The position numbers were made by a program, and so were the translations under genes. Shown one piece after another: positions 1 through 5,182 of a stretch of DNA of 5,182 nt (the stretch's first letter is position 1; every line of letters begins with the position of its first letter). The notes under the pieces were generated by a model. The model saw only the letters and a list, made by a program, of their open reading frames with translations, did no database searches and had not been told where the DNA came from. The DNA comes from Moraxellaceae bacterium UBA2031 (GTDB lineage: Bacteria; Pseudomonadota; Gammaproteobacteria; Pseudomonadales; Moraxellaceae), in NCBI GenBank assembly GCA_002333145.1, contig DDBN01000081.1:104332-109513 (forward strand), given 5' to 3'.

Positions 1-468
1 ACGGATTTTTGCCAGCGCAATTTCCGGTACGACGATGTGATTGGCAAAAGTGGATGTGCCCATGTAATGCAGAATGGGTTCACCATTCAGCGAGAACCGC
101 GACGTACCATCGGGCATCAAACCCTGCCCTTGCGTGGAGCGGATGGCCTGACAAAGATTAGTCTTGCGCGACAGGCAAAATTTGCACTGACGGCACTCAG
201 GTGTGTAGAGCGGAATCACATGATCACCCGGTTTGAGCGTAGTGACTCCAGCGCCTACCTCCAGCACAACACCGGCACCTTCATGGCCAAGAATAACGGG
301 AAAGGCCCCCTCAGGATCAGCACCTGAAAGAGTGAAGTAGTCCGTATGGCAAATACCGGTGGCCTTGACCTCTACTAGCACCTCACCTGCACGCGGGCCG
401 GCCAGATCAACTTCTTCAATGGTCAGGGGTTGGCCTGCTTGCCAAGCAACTGCGGCGCGAGTCTTCAT
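1..468 (-). CDS. frmA: S-(hydroxymethyl)glutathione dehydrogenase / class III alcohol dehydrogenase, N-terminal part
   Basis: Zinc- and NAD-dependent cytosolic enzyme that oxidises S-hydroxymethylglutathione, the glutathione adduct of formaldehyde, to S-formylglutathione. The 156 visible residues start MKTRAAVAWQ and are the GroES-like catalytic domain; the Rossmann NAD domain lies beyond the left edge (the family is usually about 370 residues). Visible catalytic zinc ligands are Cys40 (in GICHTD) and His62-Glu63 (in LGHEGAG). The structural zinc cysteines are 92, 95, 98 and 106. Class III markers include DPEG at 51-54, Arg110 before TQGQGLMPDGTSRF (equivalent to the human ADH5 Arg that binds the glutathione carboxylate) and HYMGTSTF. 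The ATG at 468 is preceded by GGAGA (476-480) at seven bases, and the N-terminus aligns with known members. It is transcribed divergently from the alkyltransferase-like gene. The alternative symbol is adhC. Family assignment is very secure; only the truncation is artificial. Confidence 0.96.
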   Translation of the reverse strand, partial: MKTRAAVAWQAGQPLTIEEVDLAGPRAGEVLVEVKATGICHTDYFTLSGADPEGAFPVILGHEGAGVVLEVGAGVTTLKPGDHVIPLYTPECRQCKFCLSRKTNLCQAIRSTQGQGLMPDGTSRFSLNGEPILHYMGTSTFANHIVVPEIALAKIR

Positions 469-671
469 GATGGGGTCTCCATAAGGGCCTAGATAAACAG
501 GGGTGTAATGGAATGGATGATAGCCTTTCTTGACACCGTCATCCTCGGGACAAACACAAACATAACGCAATAAGACCATATCCACTGCCTGCTGTGTCGC
601 CATGACTGGTGCATTCGAGGCACAATAAAAGGGTTAGCGTTAACTTCGTCATCCCCCATAGGAACCTGACC
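469..671. other. Divergent intergenic region between frmA and the alkyltransferase-like gene
   Basis: This 203-base gap must carry the promoters for both flanking genes. On the plus strand there is a perfect TTGACA at 530-535, but no good -10 box lies 16-18 bases downstream (AACACA or ACACAA). CACAAT at 621-626 could be a -10 for the downstream gene but lacks a matching -35. On the minus strand TATCAT at 522-517 matches five of six -10 bases, again with a poor -35 upstream. I find no convincing operator palindrome, RNA gene or small protein here. Confidence 0.5.
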
Positions 672-965
672 ATGGGTGAAAAACAGCAGGCCATTCTGAT
701 GGTGCTGAATAGTATTCCAAAGGGGTATGTCACCAGTTATGGCAATGTTGCCAAGCGTGCCGGCCTACCTGGTTATGCCCGTATGGTTTGCAGGGTGCTG
801 CGAGAACTACCGGATCGTGGAGCCACACCATGGTGGCGGGTCATTCGTGGGGATGGCCGCTTTGGTATGGATGAGGACTCCGTATCGGGACAGGAGCAAC
901 GACAGCGCCTGCGTGCCGAGGGCATCGTTATGACCGCCAGCAAGGTAACCGGCCCGTGGTGGTAA
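672..965 (+). CDS. atl: Alkyltransferase-like (ATL) protein, YbaZ/Atl1 family, with a PWWRV active-site motif
   Basis: Small cytosolic DNA-binding protein related to O6-methylguanine-DNA methyltransferase but unable to transfer the alkyl group. Characterised ATL proteins bind O6-alkylguanine, flip it out and direct the lesion to nucleotide excision repair. The 97-residue length fits the family (about 100 in Vibrio, 129 in E. coli YbaZ). IPKGYVTSYGNVAKRAG (15-31) and the following helix form the winged helix-turn-helix; Tyr23 and the Arg finger (Arg37 in GYARMV) match the damage-sensing residues. The methyltransferase motif PCHRV is PWWRV here (53-57), so the acceptor Cys is Trp54 and the usual His is Trp55. 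LRAEGI near 80-85 is the conserved tail motif. The ATG at 672 follows AGGA at 660-663; an open frame from 609 exists, but its first 21 codons do not resemble the family. A 72-base gap separates it from the permease, so co-transcription is possible. Confidence 0.92.
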   Translation: MGEKQQAILMVLNSIPKGYVTSYGNVAKRAGLPGYARMVCRVLRELPDRGATPWWRVIRGDGRFGMDEDSVSGQEQRQRLRAEGIVMTASKVTGPWW

Positions 966-972
966 TCGTCTT

Positions 973-1062
973 ATGACCACACAGAAAGTAAATACTGGCA
1001 GCCTGCCCTATGGGCTATTTTCCGCTAAGGTAGCGCTTTGCCCAACAACCATTCCGACATGA
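973..1062 (+). CDS. Possible 29-codon leader ORF ending on the permease ATG (unproven)
   Basis: An ATG at 973 opens 29 codons (MTTQKVNTGSLPYGLFSAKV...) that stop with TGA at 1060-1062. The stop overlaps the internal ATG at 1059 of the AmpG-like gene in an ATGA arrangement. It fills most of the gap after the alkyltransferase-like gene. The peptide is not recognisable and has no clear signal peptide or membrane segment. A GGTGG at 952-956 lies rather far upstream for a ribosome binding site. It may be a coupling leader that would favour the ATG at 1059 as the permease start, or simply chance. Low confidence. Confidence 0.2.
   Translation: MTTQKVNTGSLPYGLFSAKVALCPTTIPT
1026..1030 (+). promoter_or_regulatory. 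Ribosome binding site supporting a TTG start for the AmpG-like gene
   Basis: TAAGG lies seven bases before the TTG at 1038, a normal Shine-Dalgarno distance. The in-frame ATG at 1059 has only a pyrimidine- and A-rich stretch before it with no purine-rich site, so the TTG is preferred unless the ATG is reached by coupling from the short ORF at 973-1062. The TAA inside this site is also the in-frame stop that bounds the reading frame upstream. Confidence 0.5.
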
Positions 1063-2336
1063 ACCAATCCCCCCCCAGCCTGCGTGAAGCCTTTGCCCAA
1101 CCGGCGGCACTCACCATGTTCTTTTTTGGCTTTACCTCTGGCCTGCCCTTCTTGCTGGTGGGGGGTACGCTGTCCGCTTGGCTTAAGGACAGTGGCGTCT
1201 CGCTGGAAGACATTGGTTTGATGAGTCTTGCTGGCCTTGCCTATTCAGTAAAATTTCTCTGGTCGCCTGCGGTTGACCGCGTCAGATTGCCTTTGCTGGG
1301 CAAGCTACTGGGGCAACGACGCTCCTGGCTACTGTTGGCGCAAATTGTCCTTGCCCTCAGCTTATTGCTGATGAGCATGATTACGCCGCAAGGCCCTGCC
1401 CTGTTTTTTGTCGGCATTATCGTTATCGCTGCCTTTGCAGGGGCCACACAGGATGTGGTCGTTGATGCCTACCGTATCGAAATTGCCCCCGAAGAAGTGC
1501 AAGGGGCGCTGGCGGCTACCTATACCCTTGGCTACCGGATCGCATTACTGGGTTCCGGCGCCTTTGCACTTATTCTTGCTGATCATTTGCCATGGCCAAC
1601 CGTCTACCAAGTGATGGCGCTAGCAGTTATCGGAGTAATGCTGGTTACTGTATTGGCTCGTGAGCCTGAACAAACCAAGGTGATGGTCAGGGCAACCTCT
1701 ATAGCGCAAGCCATTGAAGACAGCATGATCGGGCCATTCCGTGACTTTTTTAGGCGCTATTCGGGATGGCTGGGGATTGGCCTGCTGGTGTTCATTGGCC
1801 TGTTCAAGATTTCAGATCAGATGTTAGGCGTGATGGCACTGCCCTTTTATCTGGACAGCGGTTTTACCAAAACCGAGATCGGCGCAATTTCCAAGTTATT
1901 CGGCGTGTGGGTCGGCATTGCCGGTGCCTTTTTAGGCGGCGCGGTAGTGGTGCGCTTGGGGATTCAGAAAACACTGCTAATCGCCATGATTCTGGGTGGG
2001 GTGAGCAATCTACTCTACCTTCTTCTCTCCGTTAATCACGGTAACCTTGTCATTTTTACGGCGGTTATTGGTGGTGAAAATTTGGCTGGCGGCTTTCTGG
2101 GCACCGCGGCTGTCGCTTGGTTATCGTCACTTGTTAATCGAGAATACACCGCCACTCAGTACGCTCTGTTTAGCTCACTGGTTACGCTGCCGGGTAAGTT
2201 GATTGGTGGTGTTTCCGGCTTCATGGTGACGAGCATGGGCTACGAAGGCTTTTTTATCTTTTCTACGGTTGCCGTCCTACCGGCACTGGCCCTCTTTTTC
2301 TGGTTACAGCCACGACTGGCTGAAAGGAAAGACTGA
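1038..2336 (+). CDS. ampG: AmpG-family MFS permease (PAT family, muropeptide-transporter type)
   Basis: Inner-membrane permease of the major facilitator superfamily. E. coli AmpG imports anhydro-muropeptides from the periplasm for peptidoglycan recycling and beta-lactamase induction; the substrate here is inferred only. At 432 residues it fits a 12-helix protein and lacks the two extra helices that bring E. coli AmpG to 491. AmpG-type motifs in order are FTSGLPFLLVGGTLSAW (32-48), KFLWSPAVDR (72-81), GATQDVVVDAYRIE (135-148), LGYRIALLGSG (164-174), FRDFFRR (234-240), ENLAGGFLGTAAVAWL (347-362) and TATQYALFSSL (371-381). The likely start is the TTG at 1038 with TAAGG seven bases upstream; the ATG at 1059 would shorten it by seven residues. 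Only one base separates its TGA from the ABC ATPase ATG, which makes it the first gene of the four-gene operon. It could be a divergent AmpG paralogue with another substrate. Confidence 0.88.
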   Translation: MPNNHSDMNQSPPSLREAFAQPAALTMFFFGFTSGLPFLLVGGTLSAWLKDSGVSLEDIGLMSLAGLAYSVKFLWSPAVDRVRLPLLGKLLGQRRSWLLLAQIVLALSLLLMSMITPQGPALFFVGIIVIAAFAGATQDVVVDAYRIEIAPEEVQGALAATYTLGYRIALLGSGAFALILADHLPWPTVYQVMALAVIGVMLVTVLAREPEQTKVMVRATSIAQAIEDSMIGPFRDFFRRYSGWLGIGLLVFIGLFKISDQMLGVMALPFYLDSGFTKTEIGAISKLFGVWVGIAGAFLGGAVVVRLGIQKTLLIAMILGGVSNLLYLLLSVNHGNLVIFTAVIGGENLAGGFLGTAAVAWLSSLVNREYTATQYALFSSLVTLPGKLIGGVSGFMVTSMGYEGFFIFSTVAVLPALALFFWLQPRLAERKD

Positions 2337-2337
2337 G

Positions 2338-3222
2338 ATGCCCCCTATTCTCGCCGTTGAACATTTGCGCAAACAATTTGGCCAGTTTACCGCGGTTGAA
2401 GATGTCAGTTTTGCGGTGCGCCCCGGCATCTGCTTTGGCCTGCTTGGCCCGAATGGAGCAGGCAAAACAACCACGATTGAAATGATCGAGGGTATTACGC
2501 CACCAACAAGCGGCCAGATCCTGTTCAAAGGCAAACCAGCGGATGCACACTTCAGGGAACGCGCTGGCATCCAGTTCCAGGAAACCGCCTTACCGGATTT
2601 CCTGAAAACCCGTGAAGCGTTAGAGCTGTTCTCCCGCTTCTATGACAACCCACCTCCTCTGGCTGACTTGATCAAGGCGTGTTCATTGGAGGGCTACCTC
2701 GACCAATACGCGGGCAAGCTTTCTGGTGGCCAGCGTCAGCGCTTGTTACTGGCAATTGCACTGGTCAATGACCCTGACATTATTTTTCTGGATGAGCCCA
2801 CCACCGGGCTGGACCCGCAAGCACGACGTAATTTCTGGACACTTATCCAGAGCATCAAGGCTCGGGGTAAGACCATCATCCTGACCACACACTACATGGA
2901 TGAAGCCGAATTGCTCTGCGATGAACTGGCCATTATGGATCGTGGGCGCATCATTGCCGAAGGAACACCTCAGGCACTATTACGCGAGCACTTCAACGCG
3001 ATTAGAGTGCAACTGGATCGTAGCGATTTCACGCTGAGCCCGGAAGACTGGCCAGAGCCAGTAGAAGTGCGTGAGGAAACCGTCGAAATCATGTCCTGTG
3101 ATGTCGCTCATACACTGTCATTGCTTATTGCCAAAAATATCCCGCTCTCGTCACTAAAGGTGCACCCGCCCACGCTGGAAGATCTCTTCATCAAGCTCAC
3201 TGGGCATGCGTTGCGCGGATAA
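2338..3222 (+). CDS. ABC-2 type exporter ATP-binding protein (DrrA/NodI/CcmA-like)
   Basis: Cytoplasmic ATPase subunit that would power an ABC-2 exporter with the permease encoded at 3808-4809. Of its 294 residues, roughly 5-215 form the nucleotide-binding domain. Walker A is GPNGAGKTT (37-45, Lys43), the Q-loop glutamine is Gln81, the signature is LSGGQ (128-132), Walker B is IIFLDEP (148-154, Asp152, catalytic Glu153), the D-loop is GLDP (157-160) and the switch His is 185 in TTHYMDEAE. All catalytic residues are intact. The tail from about 220 ends in PTLEDLFIKLTGHALRG, the C-terminal element typical of DrrA-type exporter ATPases. The ATG at 2338 has AGGAAAG at 2325-2331 ahead of it and sits one base after the permease stop; a longer open frame from 2269 overlaps the preceding gene and does not fit the family N-terminus. 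The substrate cannot be read from the sequence. Confidence 0.95.
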   Translation: MPPILAVEHLRKQFGQFTAVEDVSFAVRPGICFGLLGPNGAGKTTTIEMIEGITPPTSGQILFKGKPADAHFRERAGIQFQETALPDFLKTREALELFSRFYDNPPPLADLIKACSLEGYLDQYAGKLSGGQRQRLLLAIALVNDPDIIFLDEPTTGLDPQARRNFWTLIQSIKARGKTIILTTHYMDEAELLCDELAIMDRGRIIAEGTPQALLREHFNAIRVQLDRSDFTLSPEDWPEPVEVREETVEIMSCDVAHTLSLLIAKNIPLSSLKVHPPTLEDLFIKLTGHALRG

Positions 3223-3226
3223 ACTC

Positions 3227-3811
3227 ATGACACCCGCAATGAACAATAAAACACTCGAGCGCCGAAAAATGTTGAGCGGTGGCATCAAGCTGCTGATCGG
3301 CATTGGTGTGCTATTTTTGTTGGTGCCTTTTTTCCGAAGCATTACGTGGTCAGAGTCGCCCGTACCGGAAAATAATACCTTAGTGAACAACCATGATCTC
3401 GTCGCCGGAGTGGCACAGGCGGTAACGCTACAGGATGGATCAACCGTATTTATTACCCGACTGAACGATGTTGTGCGTGCCCGTCTGCAAGCCGTTCCGG
3501 AAGACCGTTTCTGGTACCCCACTGCGCCAGGGCTATTGTCAGGTGACTATGTTGCCGTACAGGCCACTACCTCACTCGATGAGCCGATTACCTGGCTTCC
3601 CCCTCAAGGCAATTGGCATGGTGGGTTCAGCGCTCCCAACGGCGCGATCTGGGATATTGCTGGCCGGGCTCTAAAGCCTTCCTCAAATCATCCCGGTAAA
3701 TCATCCATGAAGTTCTCTAACTTGATGCCTGTCCCTTGGCAAGCCCGCAACGATGCCGTGATGCTAATGCCTCTGCCCCGACCATCCTCTATTATAGAGA
3801 GCAGTGAATGA
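3227..3811 (+). CDS. Membrane-anchored Rieske-fold protein lacking all iron-sulfur ligands
   Basis: A 194-residue protein of unknown function whose layout follows the cytochrome bc1 Rieske subunit (PetA). It has a twin-arginine-like start ERRKMLSGG (11-19), a hydrophobic anchor at about 20-36 ending VPFFRS, a strand pair DGSTVFITRLNDVVRARL (70-87) and a Rieske-like C-terminal domain. Ligand box 1 (CTHLGC) aligns with TTSLDE (114-119). Box 2 (CPCHGS) aligns with SAPNGA (135-140), inside the conserved frame GGF......IWDIAGR (132-147). The NLxVPPY tail aligns with NLMPVPW (165-171). All four ligands and both disulfide cysteines are gone, and the protein has no cysteine, so it cannot hold a Rieske cluster. 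A non-redox periplasmic role beside the ABC exporter is inferred. ATG 3227 has GGAT six bases upstream; ATG 3239 is an alternative. Its stop overlaps the permease start. Confidence 0.8.
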   Translation: MTPAMNNKTLERRKMLSGGIKLLIGIGVLFLLVPFFRSITWSESPVPENNTLVNNHDLVAGVAQAVTLQDGSTVFITRLNDVVRARLQAVPEDRFWYPTAPGLLSGDYVAVQATTSLDEPITWLPPQGNWHGGFSAPNGAIWDIAGRALKPSSNHPGKSSMKFSNLMPVPWQARNDAVMLMPLPRPSSIIESSE

Positions 3812-4809
3812 AAAACTTCCTCGCGCTTCTTTATGCCCGCAATCGTGAGTTCATCCGCGATAAAGGATCGCTCTCGTGGTCGATTATTTTCCCGCTGATA
3901 CTGATTTTCGGTCTCAGTTTTGCTCTCTCGAATGACCGCTACCTCTATAAAGTCGGTGTGCTCGGCAACCCTGACGCTGCTCAGCAGATGCTTCGCGATA
4001 TTCCTCATTTGGATCTTGTGCAGTATCAAGACAAAAGCGCAGCGCTGCACCGCCTTGGACGGCATCAACTGGATCTGCTTATCGATGCGGGGGGTACGCC
4101 ACACTACTGGATCAATACTCAGTCCCGTAAAGCTTACTTCCTAGAACAAACACTGCAGGCGCAGTTGCCTGGCAAACTTACCCGTATGACGGTAGAAGGT
4201 CAGGAAGTAGGTTATGTGGCATGGGTGATTCCTGGCATCCTCTCCATGAGCCTCATGTTTTCCTGCCTGTACGGAGTGGGCTATGTCATCGTGCGCTACC
4301 GGGACAGTGGCGTACTCAAGCGCTATCAGGCCACCCCCGTCACGTCACTGGAGTTTCTCGGCGCTCAGGCCGCTTCGCGCTTACTCATCAGTGTCTCAAC
4401 ACTGGCCATCGTGTTTGCGGGCAGCTACTTACTGCTCGACTTCCCCGTCAAAGGCTCTTGGTTACTGCTTTTGCTGGTCACAGCACTCGGCGCACTCAGC
4501 ATGATCTCGCTCAGCTTGGTCTGCGCTGCCCGCATCGATAGCCTAGAATTCATGAACGGCCTGCTCAACATCATCAGCTGGCCTATGATGATGCTGTCTG
4601 GATTGTGGTTTTCACTGGATGAAGCTCCCGCAATCGTCCAGCAAATCTCGCTATTGATGCCGCTCACGCACCTCGTTAATGCCGCCCGTACGATCATGCT
4701 TGATGGTGGCGGTATAATGGCGGTGACCAGCGAACTGCTAGTCCTGTCACTGATGTCAGTCGTACTCATGGCAATTGCAGCAAGAGTGTTCCGCTGGCAG
4801 AAGAAATGA
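3808..4809 (+). CDS. ABC-2 type transporter permease
   Basis: Inner-membrane subunit of the exporter driven by the ATPase at 2338-3222. Its 333 residues show the ABC-2 plan. There is a short cytoplasmic start rich in charged residues (about 1-20), a first membrane helix (about 22-41) and a soluble segment of about 95 residues (43-137) expected in the periplasm. Five more hydrophobic segments follow near 138-162, 190-210, 217-240, 252-270 and 305-325. The loop YRDSGVLKRYQATPVTSLEFLGAQ (164-187) matches the coupling-helix motif of the family (E-x-G-x-L-x-R-x-x-x-T-P). PLTHLVNAARTIMLDG (285-300) is the usual motif before the last helix. The ATG at 3808 overlaps the stop of the Rieske-like gene by four bases, so translation is probably coupled. 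The transported compound is unknown. Confidence 0.93.
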   Translation: MKNFLALLYARNREFIRDKGSLSWSIIFPLILIFGLSFALSNDRYLYKVGVLGNPDAAQQMLRDIPHLDLVQYQDKSAALHRLGRHQLDLLIDAGGTPHYWINTQSRKAYFLEQTLQAQLPGKLTRMTVEGQEVGYVAWVIPGILSMSLMFSCLYGVGYVIVRYRDSGVLKRYQATPVTSLEFLGAQAASRLLISVSTLAIVFAGSYLLLDFPVKGSWLLLLLVTALGALSMISLSLVCAARIDSLEFMNGLLNIISWPMMMLSGLWFSLDEAPAIVQQISLLMPLTHLVNAARTIMLDGGGIMAVTSELLVLSLMSVVLMAIAARVFRWQKK

Positions 4810-4827
4810 CCATTTGTCCTGCATACC

Positions 4828-4856
4828 TTGACGTAGACAGGTGTGGCGGTTAAAGA
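4828..4856 (+). promoter_or_regulatory. Candidate sigma-70 promoter for the response-regulator gene
   Basis: TTGACG (4828-4833, five of six consensus bases) is followed after 17 bases by TAAAGA (4851-4856), a weak -10 matching three of six; TTAAAG one base earlier is equally weak. It lies in the 95-base gap after the exporter operon and would start transcription about 40 bases before the ATG at 4905. This is position and consensus evidence only. Confidence 0.35.
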
Positions 4857-4878
4857 AAAGGAATGAGTTCACAAAACG

Positions 4879-4891
4879 GGCACTAAGTGCC
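4879..4891. repeat. Perfect 13-base palindrome in the leader of the response-regulator gene
   Basis: GGCAC TAA GTGCC forms a five-base-pair inverted repeat with a three-base centre, 13 bases upstream of the response-regulator ATG. No T-run follows, so it is not a standard rho-independent terminator. It could be a small hairpin near the ribosome binding region or a protein-binding site. Such a short repeat may also be chance. Confidence 0.4.
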
Positions 4892-4904
4892 TGAGAATAA
4901 TAAT

Positions 4905-5182
4905 ATGCCGAATACTGATACCTCGATTCTGGTGGTGGATGACACCAAGTTTTCCAGTGCGATGGTCAACCGCGTTATTGCTCGTGCAGGCTATCTGAAT
5001 GTGCGTCATGCCAACTCAGCCGCTACAGCGCTGAAATTACTGGAAGAGCGCCCCGCACATATTCTCATTGCCGACTGGCTAATGCCGGAAATGGATGGGC
5101 TGGAGCTCAGTCAACGCGTTCGTCAGCTGGATGAGTCCTGCAACCATTTCACCTATGTCATGCTGCTTACGGCGAAAGAAGG
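4905..5182 (+). CDS. Response regulator receiver domain protein, N-terminal part
   Basis: A CheY-like receiver domain begins here and is cut by the right edge after 92 complete codons. The strand SILVVDDTKF (7-16) carries the acidic pair Asp12-Asp13 that binds magnesium. The phosphoacceptor is Asp57 in ADWLMPEMDGLEL, and MLLTAKE (86-92) holds the conserved Thr89 and Lys91. All catalytic positions are present, so the domain should accept phosphate from a histidine kinase. The output domain is out of view; a GGDEF, other enzymatic or DNA-binding output, or a stand-alone receiver, are all possible. The ATG at 4905 has only a weak GAG as ribosome binding site; a GTG at 4887 is an in-frame alternative. 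It probably forms a transcription unit separate from the upstream exporter operon. Confidence 0.93.
   Translation, partial: MPNTDTSILVVDDTKFSSAMVNRVIARAGYLNVRHANSAATALKLLEERPAHILIADWLMPEMDGLELSQRVRQLDESCNHFTYVMLLTAKE

Larger units (their letters stand above)
1038..4809 (+). other. Predicted four-gene operon: AmpG-like permease, ABC ATPase, Rieske-like protein, ABC-2 permease
   Basis: The four genes run in one direction with gaps of 1 base (2337), 4 bases (3223-3226) and an ATGA overlap at 3808-3811. There is no room for internal terminators or conventional promoters between them, so they are almost certainly co-transcribed and at least the last pair is translationally coupled. The alkyltransferase-like gene, 72 bases upstream, may share the transcript. 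No clear rho-independent terminator follows the last gene. Confidence 0.8.

Noticed and set aside
37..327. A 96-codon plus-strand open frame at the left end
   Set aside because: It lies antisense to the well-supported class III alcohol dehydrogenase, whose zinc ligands and class-specific motifs are all in frame on the minus strand.
530..535. Perfect TTGACA as a -35 box in the divergent region
   Set aside because: No acceptable -10 box at 16-18 bases; the nearest similar hexamer, CATAAC at 561-566, is about 25 bases away, so no promoter is called.
609..671. A 21-codon N-terminal extension of the alkyltransferase-like protein
   Set aside because: The extension does not resemble family N-termini, whereas the ATG at 672 gives the usual length and has an upstream AGGA.
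1005..1015. GCCC-TAT-GGGC hairpin followed by TATTTT as a terminator between the alkyltransferase-like gene and the permease
   Set aside because: The stem has only four base pairs and the T-tract is short, so termination here is not supported.
3154..3522. A 122-codon minus-strand open frame
   Set aside because: It is antisense to the ABC ATPase end and the Rieske-like gene; both plus-strand genes have clear family features and tight junctions.
3227..3811. Functional bc1 Rieske subunit (PetA) or a Rieske pseudogene
   Set aside because: All cluster ligands are missing, so it is not a redox subunit. The frame is intact with coupled start and stop signals, so it does not look like a pseudogene either.
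3688..4104. A 138-codon minus-strand open frame
   Set aside because: It is antisense to the end of the Rieske-like gene and the start of the ABC permease, and its protein has no recognisable motif.
4863..4886. Seven-codon ORF (MSSQNGH) before the response regulator
   Set aside because: Its purine-rich AAGGA abuts the ATG with no spacing and the peptide is too short to judge; it is not called as a gene.

Overview
The window looks like chromosomal DNA of a Gram-negative proteobacterium, most likely a gammaproteobacterium. The support is protein-level resemblance: a class III alcohol dehydrogenase, a YbaZ/Atl-type alkyltransferase-like protein, an AmpG-type permease and a Rieske-like protein with a twin-arginine anchor. 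Coding is dense, base composition is balanced, and gene junctions are tight. I see no insertion sequence, tRNA, rRNA, CRISPR array or phage gene. The genus cannot be named from this sequence alone.

Layout. Positions 1-468 (minus strand) hold the N-terminal part of a glutathione-dependent formaldehyde dehydrogenase (frmA/adhC), cut by the left edge. A 203-base divergent gap separates it from a small alkyltransferase-like DNA repair gene (672-965, plus strand). From about 1038 to 4809 four plus-strand genes are packed with gaps of 1 and 4 bases and a 4-base ATGA overlap. They are an AmpG-like MFS permease, an ABC-2 exporter ATPase, a membrane-anchored protein that aligns with Rieske iron-sulfur proteins but has lost every cluster ligand, and the ABC-2 permease. 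After a 95-base gap with a possible promoter and a small palindrome, a response-regulator receiver domain starts at 4905 and runs off the right edge.

How the genes may work together. The formaldehyde dehydrogenase and the alkyltransferase-like gene both relate to reactive one-carbon or alkylating stress, but they are divergent and no shared control is proven. The operon pairs an importer-type permease of the muropeptide-transporter family with an ABC-2 exporter of unknown substrate. The Rieske-derived protein lies between the exporter's ATPase and permease genes and is translationally coupled to the permease, so it is probably an accessory subunit. The response regulator appears to begin a separate transcription unit.

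The most unusual item is the cluster-less Rieske-fold protein at 3227-3811. All six positions that should be the Cys/His ligands and disulfide cysteines are replaced, while the surrounding residues (Gly, Asp, Gly-Arg, Asn-Leu...Pro-Val-Pro) and the RR-type anchor are kept.
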